Assembly: GCA_922989275.2 (NCBI GenBank)
Contig: OV277867.1
Coordinates: 41,530,070 to 41,594,069, forward strand
Length of the DNA stretch: 64,000 nt
Source of the DNA: Gari tellinella
Taxonomy: Eukaryota; Mollusca; Bivalvia; Cardiida; Psammobiidae
Direction of reading: 5' to 3'
In this document: piece after piece, positions 1 through 10,429 of the stretch
Layout: each line of letters starts with the position of its first letter
Numbering within the stretch: the first letter of the stretch is position 1
Notes under the pieces: generated by a model
The model's input: only the letters and a program-made list of their open reading frames with translations
Told to the model about the DNA's origin: nothing
The model's database searches: none
Position numbers and translations under genes: made by a program

Positions 1-25
1 GTTGATAAGCTCGGTGTAATAAAAT

Positions 26-165
26 AAATATTAGATGTCAGTTTGCGTGACATTCAAATTGTCAACCCTCGAAAACAAGAATGTCACCCTCGGCTACGCC
101 TCGGGGTGACATGCTGTTTCTCGGGTTGACAATTTGAATGTCACACAAACTGCCATCTAATATTT
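26..165. repeat. Inverted-repeat element, 140 bp
   Basis: Arms of about 45 bp pair with each other: the left arm begins AAATATTAGATGTCAGTTTG and its complement ends at 165. A second, inner palindrome around CGGCTACGCCTCGG forms the centre. No ORF. Looks like a non-autonomous hairpin element (MITE-like); superfamily not assignable. Confidence 0.75.
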
Positions 166-306
166 ATATAATATTAAGTTACCTTTTAAACATTATAAGG
201 CCAAACCTCTTGATAGCTGATATAAACTTGTAAATGATCAGAAAATTAGTCCATTTCAAAAAGTTACTGGCAGTAAATGAGTTTAAAATATACTCATAAC
301 ATACAT

Positions 307-370
307 ATGCAAACAGTGTAGATTCAGAGCAGAGGGCTCTTTTTGGAGCCCTCTGATCTGGGTCTACACT
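307..370. repeat. Solo class-2 hairpin core (GCAAACAG...)
   Basis: A palindrome starting GCAAACAGTGTAGA, with AGAGGGCTC against GAGCCCTCT in the middle. It is the same internal hairpin found in family H elements (for example 5194-5261), here with the surrounding element decayed. Confidence 0.7.
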
Positions 371-486
371 TTTTATAGGCCCGTCTTCAGACGGGATGTA
401 TTATGTCGTGGCGCTGTCCATCCTTGCTCACAAAATGATAGTTGCGTGGCTAAAATTGTGTCCATAACCTAGACACATAATTGAAA

Positions 487-556
487 AACATTAACCTGGC
501 AGTTTCTTGTAACATTAACCTGGCCATTTCTTGTGACATTAACCTGGCCAGTTGTG
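487..556 (+). repeat. Short tandem repeat, about 24-27 bp x3
   Basis: Three successive copies of ACATTAACCTGGC followed by AGTTTCTTGT-type spacers. Imperfect. No gene seen around it. Confidence 0.6.
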
Positions 557-639
557 GGACATAGGGTTAGGGGTAGGTTTAGCCTCCAGATCATTCTATA
601 ACAAAGTTAGTATTCATTTATGTGGCTAACCACATGCAT

Positions 640-1570
640 TTTAGCCACATAAAAGGGCCATCCGTCCATCTGTCCGTCCGTTAACTTTTTCATGTCCGCT
701 CTCTAACTCAAACAAATTTAGTCCAATCCTTTTGAAACTTGATCAGAACATGTATGACCATAATATCTCGGTCAAGTTCGATAACCAGCAAGATTGCTCC
801 AGACATTCAAGAGTTATGCCCCTTATTTTGTCAAAAACGAGCATTTTAGTTTGTCCGCTCTCTAACTCAAACAATATTGGTCCAATCCTTTTGAAACTTG
901 GTCGGTCAGCATGTGTATGATCAAAATATCTCGATTAAGTTTGATAACCAGCAAGATTGCCCCAGACACTCAAGAGTTATGCCCCTTTTTTCGTCAAAAA
1001 CGGGCATTTGTTAGTTTGTCGGCTCTCTAACTCAAACAAATTCATTCCAATCATTTTGAAACTTGGATAGCAGGTGTATGACCATAATGTCTCGGTCAAG
1101 CTTGATAACCAGTAAAATTCCCTTAGACATTCAAGAGTTATGCCCCTTTTTTTGTCAAAAAAGGGCATTTTTTAGTTTGTCTGCTCTCTAACAAATTTAG
1201 TCCAATCCTTTTGAAACTTGGTAAGCATGTGATTTACAATAATGTCTCAGTTATGTACCATAACCAGCAAGATTGCCTTAGACATTCAAGAGTTATGCCC
1301 CATTTTTTGTCAAAAACGGTCATTTTTTAGTTTGTCCGCTCACTTACTCAAACAAATTTATTCCAATCCTTTTGAAACTTAATCAGTATGTGTATTACCA
1401 TAATGTCTCGGTCAAGCTTGATAAACAGCAAGATTGCCCTAGACATCCAAGAGTTATGCCCATTTTATCGTCAAACAGATTTATTCCAATCCTTTTGAAA
1501 ATTGGTCAGCATATGACCCCTAACTTTCAGGGGTCTTCCCCTTTTTTACCATTTAACTTGATAGGGTTTT
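640..1570 (+). repeat. Tandem array, about 160 bp period, 5-6 copies
   Basis: The phrase TTTGTCCGCTCTCTAACTC recurs near 690, 850, 1015, 1175 and 1330, with AATCCTTTTGAAACTTG following each. A GTCC-rich stretch (TCCGTCCATCTGTCCGTCCG) precedes the array. Long-period core repeats next to GTCC/ACGG microsatellite match what is described for bivalve 'pearl'-type and Helentron-derived elements; that label is inference. Short ORFs inside it are not genes. Confidence 0.8.
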
Positions 1571-1779
1571 AGTATGACTACATTCTAAGATCGATTTGAC
1601 GGGCGTATAATGTGCCCAGCTTGCAGTGCTCTTGTTGCTTATTTAGACCAGTATTGATCACATTACCCAAAGTTTCAAGTAGACTGATTCATATTTTGGT
1701 AGCCAAAAAGATCCACAAGGGACCCTAATAACCCACAAGAGTGTCTTAGTATCAAAAGGGTTAATTTTCTTGTTTACAG

Positions 1780-4700
1780 TGGGTCAATATGCTGGGCTGG
1801 GTAGTGGCAGCTGTCTGCTGTCTGTCCGTACTGTATGCCACCTTTGATGTGCAGAGGGGTGTGCAGCCATCTAACAAGGATGTATCAGCCCTGTACAATG
1901 CCCTGGCCAGATCTGCCTGGGCAGTGGGCGTGTCCTGGGTTATATTTGCCTGTGCTACAGGCTATGGAGGTAAGTGGCTCTAACAAGGATGTGTCAGCCC
2001 TGTACAATGCCCTGGCTAGATCTGCCTGGGCAGTGGACGTGTCCTGGGTTATACTTGCCTGTGCTAGGGGCTATGGAGGTATGTGGCTCTAACAAGGATG
2101 TGTCAGCCCTGTACAATGCCCTGGCCAGATCTGCCTGGGCAGTGGGCGTGTCCTGGGTTATATTTGCCTGTGCTACGGGCTATGGAGGTAAGTGGCTCTA
2201 ACAAGGATGTGTCAGCCCTGTTCAACGCTCTGGCTAGATCTGCCTGGGCAGTGGGCGTGTCCTGGGTTATATTTGCCTGTGCTACAGAGTATGGAGGTTA
2301 GTTGACTTGAAGTAAACTGTTTATAGTAGTGTTACTCATTACCCCATAGCCTATAGCCTTAAGGCACATTCTGCTTTACTTTCAGCCTGATTTAAGCTAC
2401 CATCTGTTAGAATTAAGAAAATATTTCTTATGATACATATTCATAAATGTATAAGATGGAACTTATTTTCTTCTGTGGAGTAATAAATTAAAGGCATTCA
2501 AAAGGTGTATTTATTGGGTAATCTGTAATGGGTTAATTGACTTGAAGTAAAAAAACGTTCATCATAGGTGCACATTGGTATATTTCGACCATGTATAAGT
2601 TGATTTAACTCTGAGGCAATTTGGGTATTCCAGTTTTAATTTAAGTCTAGTCAATTTTGATTTTTCAGGGTTGTCTTTGTACAACTCTTATGGCAACTTC
2701 AAAATAGAAATCCTCTCAGAGCAAAGTCTTCACTGTTTGCATAAGCATGTTAATCAAATATTATGTTTGCATTTAGGATGTGTATATGCCTCACCAGGGA
2801 TTAATTAGAAGACCATTTACCCCATAGTCTGATTCTAGTTTTGTGAACAGATGACCACTTAACCCTTTGAACCCTAGTCCCGCATTTAGGCGTCCTTTTT
2901 CAAAGAGTGTACATGTGAATAGTACACTTGTCCTATGCAAAAAGTGCAGACCCAGATCAGAGGGCTCCAAAAGGAGCCCTCTGATCAGGATCTTCACTGT
3001 TTGTCATAATGCCAAACATTGACAGAACAACCCTTAAAAGTCAGAAATTGACTAGACTTAATTGGAAACTGAAATTGTCCATTTAAAGTTTCAGGGAGGA
3101 AAGAGTTAAAGCAGGTTGAAACAGGGAGTAAGTATGTACTCCGTGATTAAAAGTAAAGCAAAATGCGCTTTAAGGCGCATTCTGCATTACATTCAACCTG
3201 CTTTAAGCTACCATCTTGTAGGATAAAGAAAATACATCTTAACGTGCACATCTTAATGTGCACATTCATGACTATGAAATCAAACTATCATCTTTGGTAT
3301 AGGAATAAATTAATGAGTGAAGAGTAAAGGGTTAAGTTGTTGCAATAAATAATCAATAATCAGGCCTCCAGATTAGAGGGAGTAACTGTAACAAATCCAA
3401 CATGTTCTCATTCATTTCAGCACCGAATCCTATGGTGTAACTACTCATTAGAATCATCTCTTCAAGACAATTCTAATGAGTAGTGACACTATAGTGTTTT
3501 TTTCAGAAATTAAGATTTTAGTTTTTAAAAACTATTTTCTTTGGTATAGGAATCAATTAAATGAGTGAAAAGGTGTATCTATGGAGTAAAGGGTTAAGTT
3601 ATTGCAGTAAATTTATCATCAGTCCTCCAGATAAGAGGGAGTAACTTTAACAAATCCAACATATACTCATTCATTTCAGCACCAAATCCTATGGAGTCAC
3701 TACTTATTAGAATCGTCTCGAAGAGACGATTCTAATGAGTAGTGACACCATAGGATTTTATTCAGAAATTAAGATTTTAGTTTTTAAAAACTATTTTCTT
3801 TGGTATAGGAATAAATTAAATGAGTGAAAAGGTGTATCTATGGAGTAAAGGGTTAAGTTGTTGCAGTAAATTTATCATCAGTCCTCCAGATAAGAGGGAG
3901 TAACTTTAACAAATCCAACATATTCTCATTCATTTCAGCACCAAATCCTATGGAGTCACTACTCATTATAATCGTCTCAAAGAGACAATTCTAATGAATA
4001 GTGACACCATAGGATTTTATTCAGAAATAAAGATTCTAGTTTTTGAAATACCCTCCTTATAATCTCAAGCCCTGTATCATAGGGTTTTATTCAGAAATAA
4101 AGATTCTAGTTTTAAGAATACCTCTCTTTTATTATATGCCTTCGAGTGATATCGAGCGTTTCCGCGTGTATTTGCAGAGTAAAATACAAGAGTCTGTATC
4201 AGCCACCTTGTATCAGCCACTTTGTATTTTACTCTGACGTCGCTTTCGATTTGACATGACATCATTTACGTACATGTACGAGTGCTGCGTTATTCTTTGT
4301 GACATACAAAATGTCTTGTTCTGCTTCAAATAAATAATAAATTTTGGATATAAAATGATTTAAACGACTATTTAGTTGTTTCTTGTTTGTATTCAAGGCA
4401 TATAATAAACACATCACCAGTTGGCAGTGCGCAACAGAGTGTTGCATTTAGCTCTCGACGTATTTGGCGGAAACAACCGATCAGACTCGCGCCAAGGCGC
4501 TCGTCAGATCGGCTATTTCCGCCCAAAACGTCTCGAGCTAAATACATCACTCTGTATCGCACTGTCAACTGGTAATGTGTATATCTAGAACCCTGTATCA
4601 TGTTCCAGGGATAGTGAACACATTCCTGTCGTGGAAGTTATTTCTACCTCTGAGCAGGCTTACCTACATGGCTTACCTAACCCACCCAGTGGTGACCGAG

Positions 4701-7700
4701 GTGTTGTACTTTGGCACAAGACAGACAATCTATATAACCAACATAGGCAATGTAAGTATAGTACAACTTCTCTATGACGACCACTCAAACAAAGACAAAT
4801 TGATTGGATAAAAGACAGGTGACACCTTAAAGCAAAGTGACAGTAAAATAAGGAGCTTTCTGTTTTATTGTCACCTTGCTTTAAGCAGTCACCTGTCGTA
4901 AACATCTTATAATTAACACAATTTAGTGGTCGTAATAGAGGGGTTCTACTGTATCCTATAGTATAGACAGTTTATATAACCAATATTGGCATCGTAAGTA
5001 TCCTCTACTCTGGTAGTTTCAGACACCCTACACTTACACAGAATGGAACACATCCACATGCTTCAGCATGCCTGAATTCTGTCAAAATTTTGGAAAGATA
5101 GTAATTTCGCCATTTAATAACCCTTTGAACCCTAATCCCGCATATAGGCGTCCTTTTCAAACAGTATATATGTGAAAAGTGCACATGTCCCATGCAAACA
5201 GTGAATACCCAGATCAGAGGGCTCCTTATGGAGCCCTCTGATCTGGGTCTTCACTGTTTGTAATAATGTAAAATATTGACAAAAACAATCCTTAAAAGTC
5301 AGAAATGGACTAAACTAAAATGGAAACTGGGATTGTGAATTTGAAGTTTCAGGGAGGAAAGAGTTAAAGAAGAAAACCCAGGATTATTGACTATTTTAAA
5401 GAATTTGATTGATTAAGTATCCGTTATGGTAGTTATGGCTTTCATATTGCAATACAAAATTACCGTCACATACCTACCTTTTGTTTGTCTTGAGAAAATT
5501 ACTTCCACAAAAGTTTTTTTCGCTGACCTTTGCATGTAAATAATTAACATCTCATAGTATCCTTAAAGTAAACTGCAGTTGCAAATTCTTCCTCATAAGC
5601 CTCCCCATGACATCATAAATCAGAGCCTCTGAATCAACCGGTAGCATTTCGGTGATACAGATTGATCAGGGGGCATGTTTGTTTACTGTATGTACTCATA
5701 TTTAGCTTGCCTGTTCGTAGAACAGCAGAGCTAATGTCATACCCCCGGGTTGGGTGTGAGCATGGGCGTGAGCGTGGCCAAGGTTAAAGTTTTTTGGACG
5801 GGTTGTTTTAAAGCTTAATATTTGTGCTAGGGTTATAAAATTTTGTATGGAGGTTCCTTTGGGGTTAAACATTGATGTTATGAAGTTTGAATTTAAAAAT
5901 AATTTTAATTTATGTCAATTTTTGACATGTTTTGGACTTCTTAGGTCTTTCTACTACAAATCACCAGGTTAAAGTTTTTTGGATGGGTTGTTTTAAAGCT
6001 TAATAATTTTGCTAGGGTGCTGAAATTTTGTATGGAGGTTCATTTTGGGTTAAACATTGATGTTATGAAGTTAAATTTAAAAATATTTTTTAATTTATGT
6101 CAATTTTTGACATGTTTGGACTTAGGTTTATCTACTACAAATCACCAGGTTAAAGTTTTTTAGACGGGTTGTTTTAAAGCTTAATAATTTTGCTAGGGTG
6201 CTGAAATTTTGTATGAAGGTCCATTTGGGGTTAAACATTGATGTTATGAAGTTTGAATACAAAAATAATTTTAATTTATGTCAATTTTTGACATGTTTTG
6301 GACTTAGGTGTTTTCCTACTAAACACCAGGTTAAATTTTTTTGGACGGGTTGTTTTATAGTTTAATACTTGTGCTAAGGTGCTGAAATTTTGAATGGAGG
6401 TTCATTAGGGGTCAAACATTGATGTTATGAAGTTGAAATTTAAAAATAATTTTAATATTTGTCAATTTTTGACACGATTTGGACTTAGTTGTTTTGACTA
6501 CAAATCACCAGGTTAAAGGTTGCACGGGTTGTTTAAAGTTTAATATAACTAGACTAAGACTCAACATTAATTTAATTAAAAGTTCTAAACTGAAAATTGA
6601 TTTTCTTTTGATACAAGATGTTTATTATGGCTTTGACACCCATTTCTGGTTAAATAGATTTGTTAGATTCCGAGTTCACTGTTGTAAAGAATTTTGGTTG
6701 TGGTTGAGTTTTGGAATAAAAAATGTTCCATTCAAGCAAGATGTAAGTGCGCATGAGCGGATAAACAGTTATGGTGTCCGAATCTACCCTACTCCAGGCT
6801 ATCCTATATATATACAGTGCTCCCTCTCTACAACATCCCTCCAAACAATGAGTCCCTCCTTATAACGACCATTACCACAGTTCCTGAACATGAAAATTAT
6901 GTCCTAATGCTTTTACTGCTGTATTATCGTCTGCTTAACCCTTTCCCACATAGCATATCTCTAGTATTGAATATAGGTGTCCACTTAAAGCAGGTTGAAA
7001 GTAAAGCAGAATGCGCTTTAAGCGCATTCTGCTTTACTTTCAGCCTGCTTTAAGCTACCATCTGCTAGAATATAGAAAATATTTTGTATTATACATATTT
7101 ATGAATGTATAAATTGGATCTATTTTCTTCGGGGCAAGAATAAATTGAATGCGCTAAAAGGCGCTTCTATGGGGAAAAGGGTTAATGTTGTCGTTTTCTG
7201 ATTTTCTTAAAGTAACATAAAAGGACATTTTGACAGAAGAAACTTCATGACGAGTGACAAACAGCTTGAATCCAGATCAGACGCCGCTGATCTGGATTCA
7301 AGCTGTTTGCCAATGTAAACCAATGTCCCTCCCTCTAACGACGCCCTCCGAACAACGCACACAATATGTGTCTCCCATTGGATGTCGTTGTAGAGAGGGA
7401 GCCCTGTAGTAAAGTTTCCGAAAGGAAACTCAAGCTGTTAAAACCACTCAGAATAAGGCTTGTTTGCAATTTTTATACACATTATAGCTGGGGCTTTGTG
7501 GGATATCTAACAAACTTTAAGTGCTAAATCAACTAAACTTATATTCTAGATGCATGTTTGCTACTTTTGAATAGAATATAGCCAAGATGACATGATCCAA
7601 CAACTTTGTTAGTATCAACATTATATTTTTGCCTCAGCATTTAATGGGCAACATTCCTGTTCAGTTTAGTTTAATCTACTGTTGTTTCATGATCTCATTT

Positions 7701-8073
7701 AATTCTTTGCATGCTGGGTAATATTTTTCATCTGCAACAATTATCGTCTGCTGATGATCTAAAAATAGAATTTTCTAATTTTCTTTTCAAAACGGGGTCA
7801 GAGTGTCAAACAGTTTGGTTCCAGATGAGACGCCGCGTAACGCGGCGTCTCATCTGGATCCAATCTGTTTGCAAAGGCAATCACTGTGGCAGATATATCC
7901 GCCGCTAGCATGCAAAGAGATATAGTTAGTGTTAATATCTTATATTGCAGGCTTACACTTTCCTTGGCATCATGGTTATGACCTATGGAGTATCCTTTGT
8001 GCTGAGCATGGCCTTTGAGTCTCCTTTCATGGGTCTAGAGAAGGTGCTGCTAAAAAGAGAAAGAAAGCACTAA
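1780..8073 (+). CDS. NRF-6-like acyltransferase, last three coding exons (5' part outside window)
   Basis: Partial gene. Exons: 1780-1969, 4609-4751 and 7951-8073 (stop TAA 8071-8073). Splice sites are AG before 1780, 4609 and 7951, and GT at 1970 and 4752. Phases join cleanly (phase 1, then phase 0). The joined product is about 152 residues. Its order of motifs is the C-terminal part of the nose-resistant-to-fluoxetine (NRF-6) family of multi-pass membrane acyltransferases (acyltransferase-3 type): LGWVVAAVCC, then ALYNALARSAWAV, ACATGYGG joined to IVNTFLSW, then PLSRLTYMAYLTHPVV, and a last membrane helix FLGIMVMTYGVSFVLSMAFE followed by a basic tail ending KRERKH. NRF-6 in worms acts in lipid and drug handling; the substrate here is unknown. 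Catalytic residues lie upstream, outside the window. The first exon is partly amplified (see 1871-2298). Confidence 0.88.
1871..2298 (+). repeat. Four tandem copies of an exon end plus its splice donor, 109 bp period
   Basis: CTAACAAGGATGT begins at 1871, 1980, 2089 and 2198, so the period is exactly 109 bp. Each copy covers the last ~100 bp of the acyltransferase exon and ends in GGAG followed by GTAAGT, GTATGT, GTAAGT or GTTAGT, so there are four candidate donors. No acceptor separates the copies. Reading past the first donor meets a TAA at once (GGKWL then stop), so only the first donor (GT at 1970-1971) keeps the known protein. Copies 2 and 3 would also shift the frame. Confidence 0.9.
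2330..2537 (+). repeat. Degenerate family A MITE (half)
   Basis: Contains the family A pieces CATTCTGCTTTACTTTCAGC, GCTACCATCTGTTAGAAT and a terminal GGGTTAA-like end. The left half has decayed. Confidence 0.65.
2816..3335 (+). repeat. Family A MITE split by a nested family H MITE
   Basis: Family A sequence (TACCCCATAGTCTGATTCTA ... AGTAAAGGGTTAA) is interrupted after GATGACCAC and resumes with AGCAGGTTGAA at 3110. In intact A copies this junction reads CCACTTAAAGCAGG, so the insert sits in a TTAA. Confidence 0.8.
2859..3109 (-). mobile_element. Family H MITE, TTAA-flanked (piggyBac-type ends)
   Basis: About 250 bp between two TTAA copies (2859-2862 and 3106-3109). The tips read CCCTTTGAACCC and GGAGGAAAGAG. 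The internal palindrome at about 2938-3004 pairs GATCAGAGGGCTCC with GGAGCCCTCTGATC. No transposase. TTAA target and CCCTT tip are those of piggyBac-type elements; mobilisation by such an enzyme is inference. Confidence 0.8.
3295..4040 (+). repeat. About 250 bp composite repeated in tandem about three times
   Basis: The phrase TTGGTATAGGAA recurs at about 3293, 3541 and 3800. Each unit carries part of family A (GTAAAGGGTTAAG) followed by a family D hairpin (GAATCGTCTC with GAGACGATTC, flanked by CACTACTCATTA). Central loops differ slightly between copies (CTTCAAGAC, CGAAGAGAC, CAAAGAGAC), so the copies have diverged. Confidence 0.75.
4172..4240. repeat. Short inverted repeat
   Basis: CAGAGTAAAATACAA near 4175 pairs with TTGTATTTTACTCTG near 4224-4238. 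A small hairpin in the acyltransferase intron; no family assigned. Confidence 0.6.
4411..4576. repeat. Long imperfect hairpin just upstream of an exon acceptor
   Basis: The left arm CACCAGTTGGCAGTGCG ... TAGCTCTCGACG pairs with the right arm CGTCTCGAGCTA ... CGCACTGTCAACTGGTA. It ends about 30 bp before the acceptor of the acyltransferase exon at 4609. ORFs seen on both strands here are a by-product of the palindrome, not genes. Confidence 0.75.
4758..4953 (+). mobile_element. Family G MITE directly after a splice donor
   Basis: A diverged G copy: left tip TAGTACAACTTCTCTATGAC and right tip GTAATAGAGGGGTTCTACTG, with the core palindrome GGTGACACCTTAAAGCAA. TA flanks and CAGT-like tips are typical of Tc1/mariner-pogo MITEs. 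The element starts within 7 bp of the GT donor at 4752. Confidence 0.7.
4958..4999 (+). pseudogene. Decayed second copy of the acyltransferase exon 3' end and donor
   Basis: TATAGACAGTTTATATAACC followed by AATATTGGCATCGTAAGTAT resembles the end of the 4609-4751 exon (ACAGACAATCTATATAACC, then AACATAGGCAATGTAAGTAT), including the donor. The family G element lies between the two copies. Confidence 0.7.
5114..5367 (-). mobile_element. Family H MITE, TTAA-type
   Basis: Tips CCCTTTGAACCCTAATCCCG and GGGAGGAAAGAG, ending in TTAA at 5364-5367. The central palindrome at 5194-5261 starts GCAAACAGTGAATA and has the centre GGCTCCTTATGGAGCC. No ORF of its own. Confidence 0.8.
5788..6535 (+). repeat. 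Tandem array, about 180 bp period, 4 full copies
   Basis: GGTTAAAGTTTTTTGGACGG-type starts recur near 5790, 5970, 6148 and 6328. Each is followed by GCTAGGGTGCTGAAATTTTG and GTCAATTTTTGACATG. A fifth copy breaks off near 6535. Just upstream (5690-5790) is a GTGAGC-rich stretch. No gene. Confidence 0.85.
6813..7408 (+). mobile_element. Family B MITE (TA-flanked) carrying a nested family A MITE
   Basis: Left tip TACAGTGCTCCCTCTCTACA and right tip TAGAGAGGGAGCCCTGTA. The core is a class-2 palindrome (CAGCTTGAATCCAGATCAGA ...) at about 7260-7305, here shortened in the middle. Ends resemble pogo/Tigger-type MITEs with TA target. A family A element occupies 6935-7185. Confidence 0.8.
6935..7185 (+). 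mobile_element. Family A MITE, TTAA-flanked, nested in family B
   Basis: TTAA at 6935-6938 and 7182-7185, tips CCCTTTCCCACATAGC and GGGGAAAAGGG. The core palindrome is CTTAAAGCAGGTTGAAAGTA ... with the centre AATGCGCTTTAAGCGCATT. The host family B sequence has TTAA at this point. Confidence 0.85.
7701..7921 (+). repeat. Family I-like hairpin element
   Basis: Short terminal inverted repeats TCTTTGCATGCTGG and CTAGCATGCAAAGA surround a class-2 palindrome at 7807-7872 (CAAACAGTTTGGTTCC ... CGTAACG centre). It ends about 30 bp before the last acyltransferase exon (7951). Confidence 0.7.
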
Positions 8074-8334
8074 AGGATTGATTGATCTGGAATGCCATGC
8101 ACTGAAGGATTGCTTGATTGATCTGAAATGTCACAACCATCATGGAAGAATAATTACTGATCTGACAGTCGTAGACAATGACTGAGCTACAGACTATACA
8201 ACATTTACATAACCCATAGCTTACTGAGCCATTTGCAAACGATGCCATTAAAGCCTGCGCTGTTTGCTATTGTATATATAATATTTACCCATTACCCCAT
8301 AAATACACTTTTTATGCTTTATGCTTTATGGCTC

Positions 8335-9700
8335 ACCTGGCACGAAGTGCCAAGGTGAGCTTTTAGGATCGCTGGATGTCCGTCGTCCGTCGTCTGTCCG
8401 TCCACAATTGGTTGTGAACACTCTAGCGGCTACAAATTCCATCCGATCTTCATGAAACTTGATGTCAATGTTTGTCTTGATGAAATCTAGGCCAAGTTCG
8501 AATGTGGGTCATGTTGGGTCAAAAACTAGGTCACTAGGTCAAATCATAGAAAAACCTTGTGAACACTCTAGAGGCTACAAATCTCATTGGATCTTAATGA
8601 AACTTGGTCAGAATATTTGCCTCATTGATATCTAGGTCAAGTTCAAATTAGGGTCATGTCCGGTCAAAAACTAGGTCACTAGGTCAAATCATAGAAAACC
8701 CCTGTGAACACTCTAGAGGCTACAAATCTTATTGGATCTTGATGAAACTTGGTCAGAATGTTTGTCTCATTGATATCTAGGTCAAGTTTGAATATGGGTT
8801 ATGTCTGGTCAAAAACTAGGTCACTAGGTCAAATCATAGAAAAACCTTGTGAACACTCTTGAGGCTACAAATCTCATTGGATCTTGATGAAACTTGGTCA
8901 GAATGTTTGTCTCATTGATATCTAGGTCAAGTTTGAATATGGGTTATGTCTGGTCAAAAACTAGGTCACTAGGTCAAATCATAGAAAAACCTTGTGAACA
9001 CTCTTGAGGCTACAAATCTCATTGGATCTTGATGAAACTTGGTCAGAATGTTTGTCTCATTGATATCTAGGTCAAGTTTGAATATGGGTTATGTCTGGTC
9101 AAAAACTAGGTCACTAGGTCAAATCATAGAAAAACCTTGTGAACACTCTTGAGGCTACAAATCTCATTGGATCTTGATGAAACTTGGTCAGAATGTTTGT
9201 CTCATTGATATCTAGGTCAAGTTTGAATATGGGTTATGTCTGGTCAACAACTAGGTCACTAGGTCAAATCATAGAAATACCTTGTGAACACTCTTGAGGC
9301 TACAAATCTCATTGGATCTTGTTGAAACTTGGTCAGAATGTTTGTCTCATTGATATCTAGGACAAGTTCGGATGTGGGTCATGTCCCGTTTAAAACTAGG
9401 TCACTAGGTCAAATCATAGAAAAACCTTGTTAACACTCTAGAGGCTACAAATCTCATTGGATCTTGGTGAAATTTGGTCAGAATGTTTGTCGCATTGATA
9501 TCTGGGTCAATTTTGAATATGGGTCATGTCCGGTCAAAAACTAGGTCACTAGGTCAAATCATTGGAAAATCTTGTTTACACTCTAGAGGTTGATTGTGGG
9601 TATACATGTCCAGTCATAATCTAGGTCACTATAGGTCAAGTTTGCCACGGTGTACCAGGTGAGCGATTTAGGGCCATAGTGGCCCTTGTTTTATTTCTCC
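8335..9700 (+). repeat. Tandem array, 145 bp period, about 8 copies, with conserved flanks
   Basis: AAAAACTAGGTCACTAGGTC starts at 8521, 8666, 8811, 8956, 9101, 9246, 9391 and 9536, an exact 145 bp step. The four middle copies (8811-9246) are almost identical, so they expanded recently. Left flank: GCACGAAGTGCCAAGGTGAG and GTCCGTCGTCCGTCG. Right flank: CCAGGTGAGCGATTTAGGGC. Core repeats beside a GTCC microsatellite resemble bivalve pearl/Helentron-type elements. Confidence 0.88.
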
Positions 9701-9900
9701 ACTGAAGAAAAAAGTTTCAATTTAAACAGTCATAAATATGAACTACAAAAATGTTTTATATGTCCTAGTATATTGTAGCTTAAAGCAGGCTGAACGTAAA
9801 GCAGAATGCACTTTTAGGTGCATTCTGCTTTACTTTCAACCTGTTTGAAATGGTTACCTATCTTCAACACTAGAAACAGTCTTTGGGGTAATGGGCTAAA
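9692..9900 (-). repeat. Family A MITE remnant
   Basis: Core palindrome GCTTAAAGCAGGCTGAACGT ... with centre GCACTTTTAGGTGC, then ACTAGAAACAGTCTTTGGGG. TTAA ends not preserved. Confidence 0.7.
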
Positions 9901-10100
9901 GAATAGGGTGAGCTATTGTAGTACTCTCGGCATCGGCATCAGTGTCTGCTTCCTTGTCTATAGGTTACTTTAAGTTCCACAAATTTTTTCTGTTTCTTCA
10001 AATGTTGATCTTAATTTTATATGCAACCCTTTTACAAAAGGCGTATTTACAAAATGTCCACTTAGACAAGCTATGGTGTTTTCTAACACCTCTTGTTAAT

Positions 10101-10306
10101 TACAGTAAACACATTCTACTGTGACCACTAAATTTTGTTAAGTATTTGTTGTTTAAGAAAGGTGACTGCTTAAAGCAAGGTAAAAGTAAAACAGAAAGCT
10201 CCTAAAGGAGCTTTCTGTTTTACTTTCACCTTGCTTTTAGCAGTCACCTGTCTTTTAGAAAACCAATCATCCTTCTGTAGTGATTGTAATAAAGATGTTT
10301 CACTGT
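10101..10306 (+). mobile_element. Family G MITE
   Basis: Left tip TACAGTAAACACATTCTACT and right tip TAATAAAGATGTTTCACTGTA. The core palindrome GACTGCTTAAAGCAAGGTAA ... is centred on GCTCCTAAAGGAGC. TA-flanked. Confidence 0.8.
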
Positions 10307-10429
10307 ATATGACAAATGATATTGCTGCTTTTTGTATAATATTGTATTAATACCCATAATTATAACTTATAACAAGTTTTCCTAAATCACAAATAGATGT
10401 TTGGGAGAATTGTCAAGTAGACAGTCACA

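Noticed and set aside
1835..2301. Overlapping ORFs of 72-85 codons
   Set aside because: They are other frames of the 109 bp tandem repeats of the acyltransferase exon and cross its splice donors.
4077..4905. Several 60-80 codon ORFs on both strands
   Set aside because: Shadows of the hairpin at 4411-4576, of family G, and of the true exon 4609-4751.
6479..6865. 128-codon ORF
   Set aside because: Starts in the last unit of the 180 bp array and ends in the tip of a family B element; composition follows the repeats.
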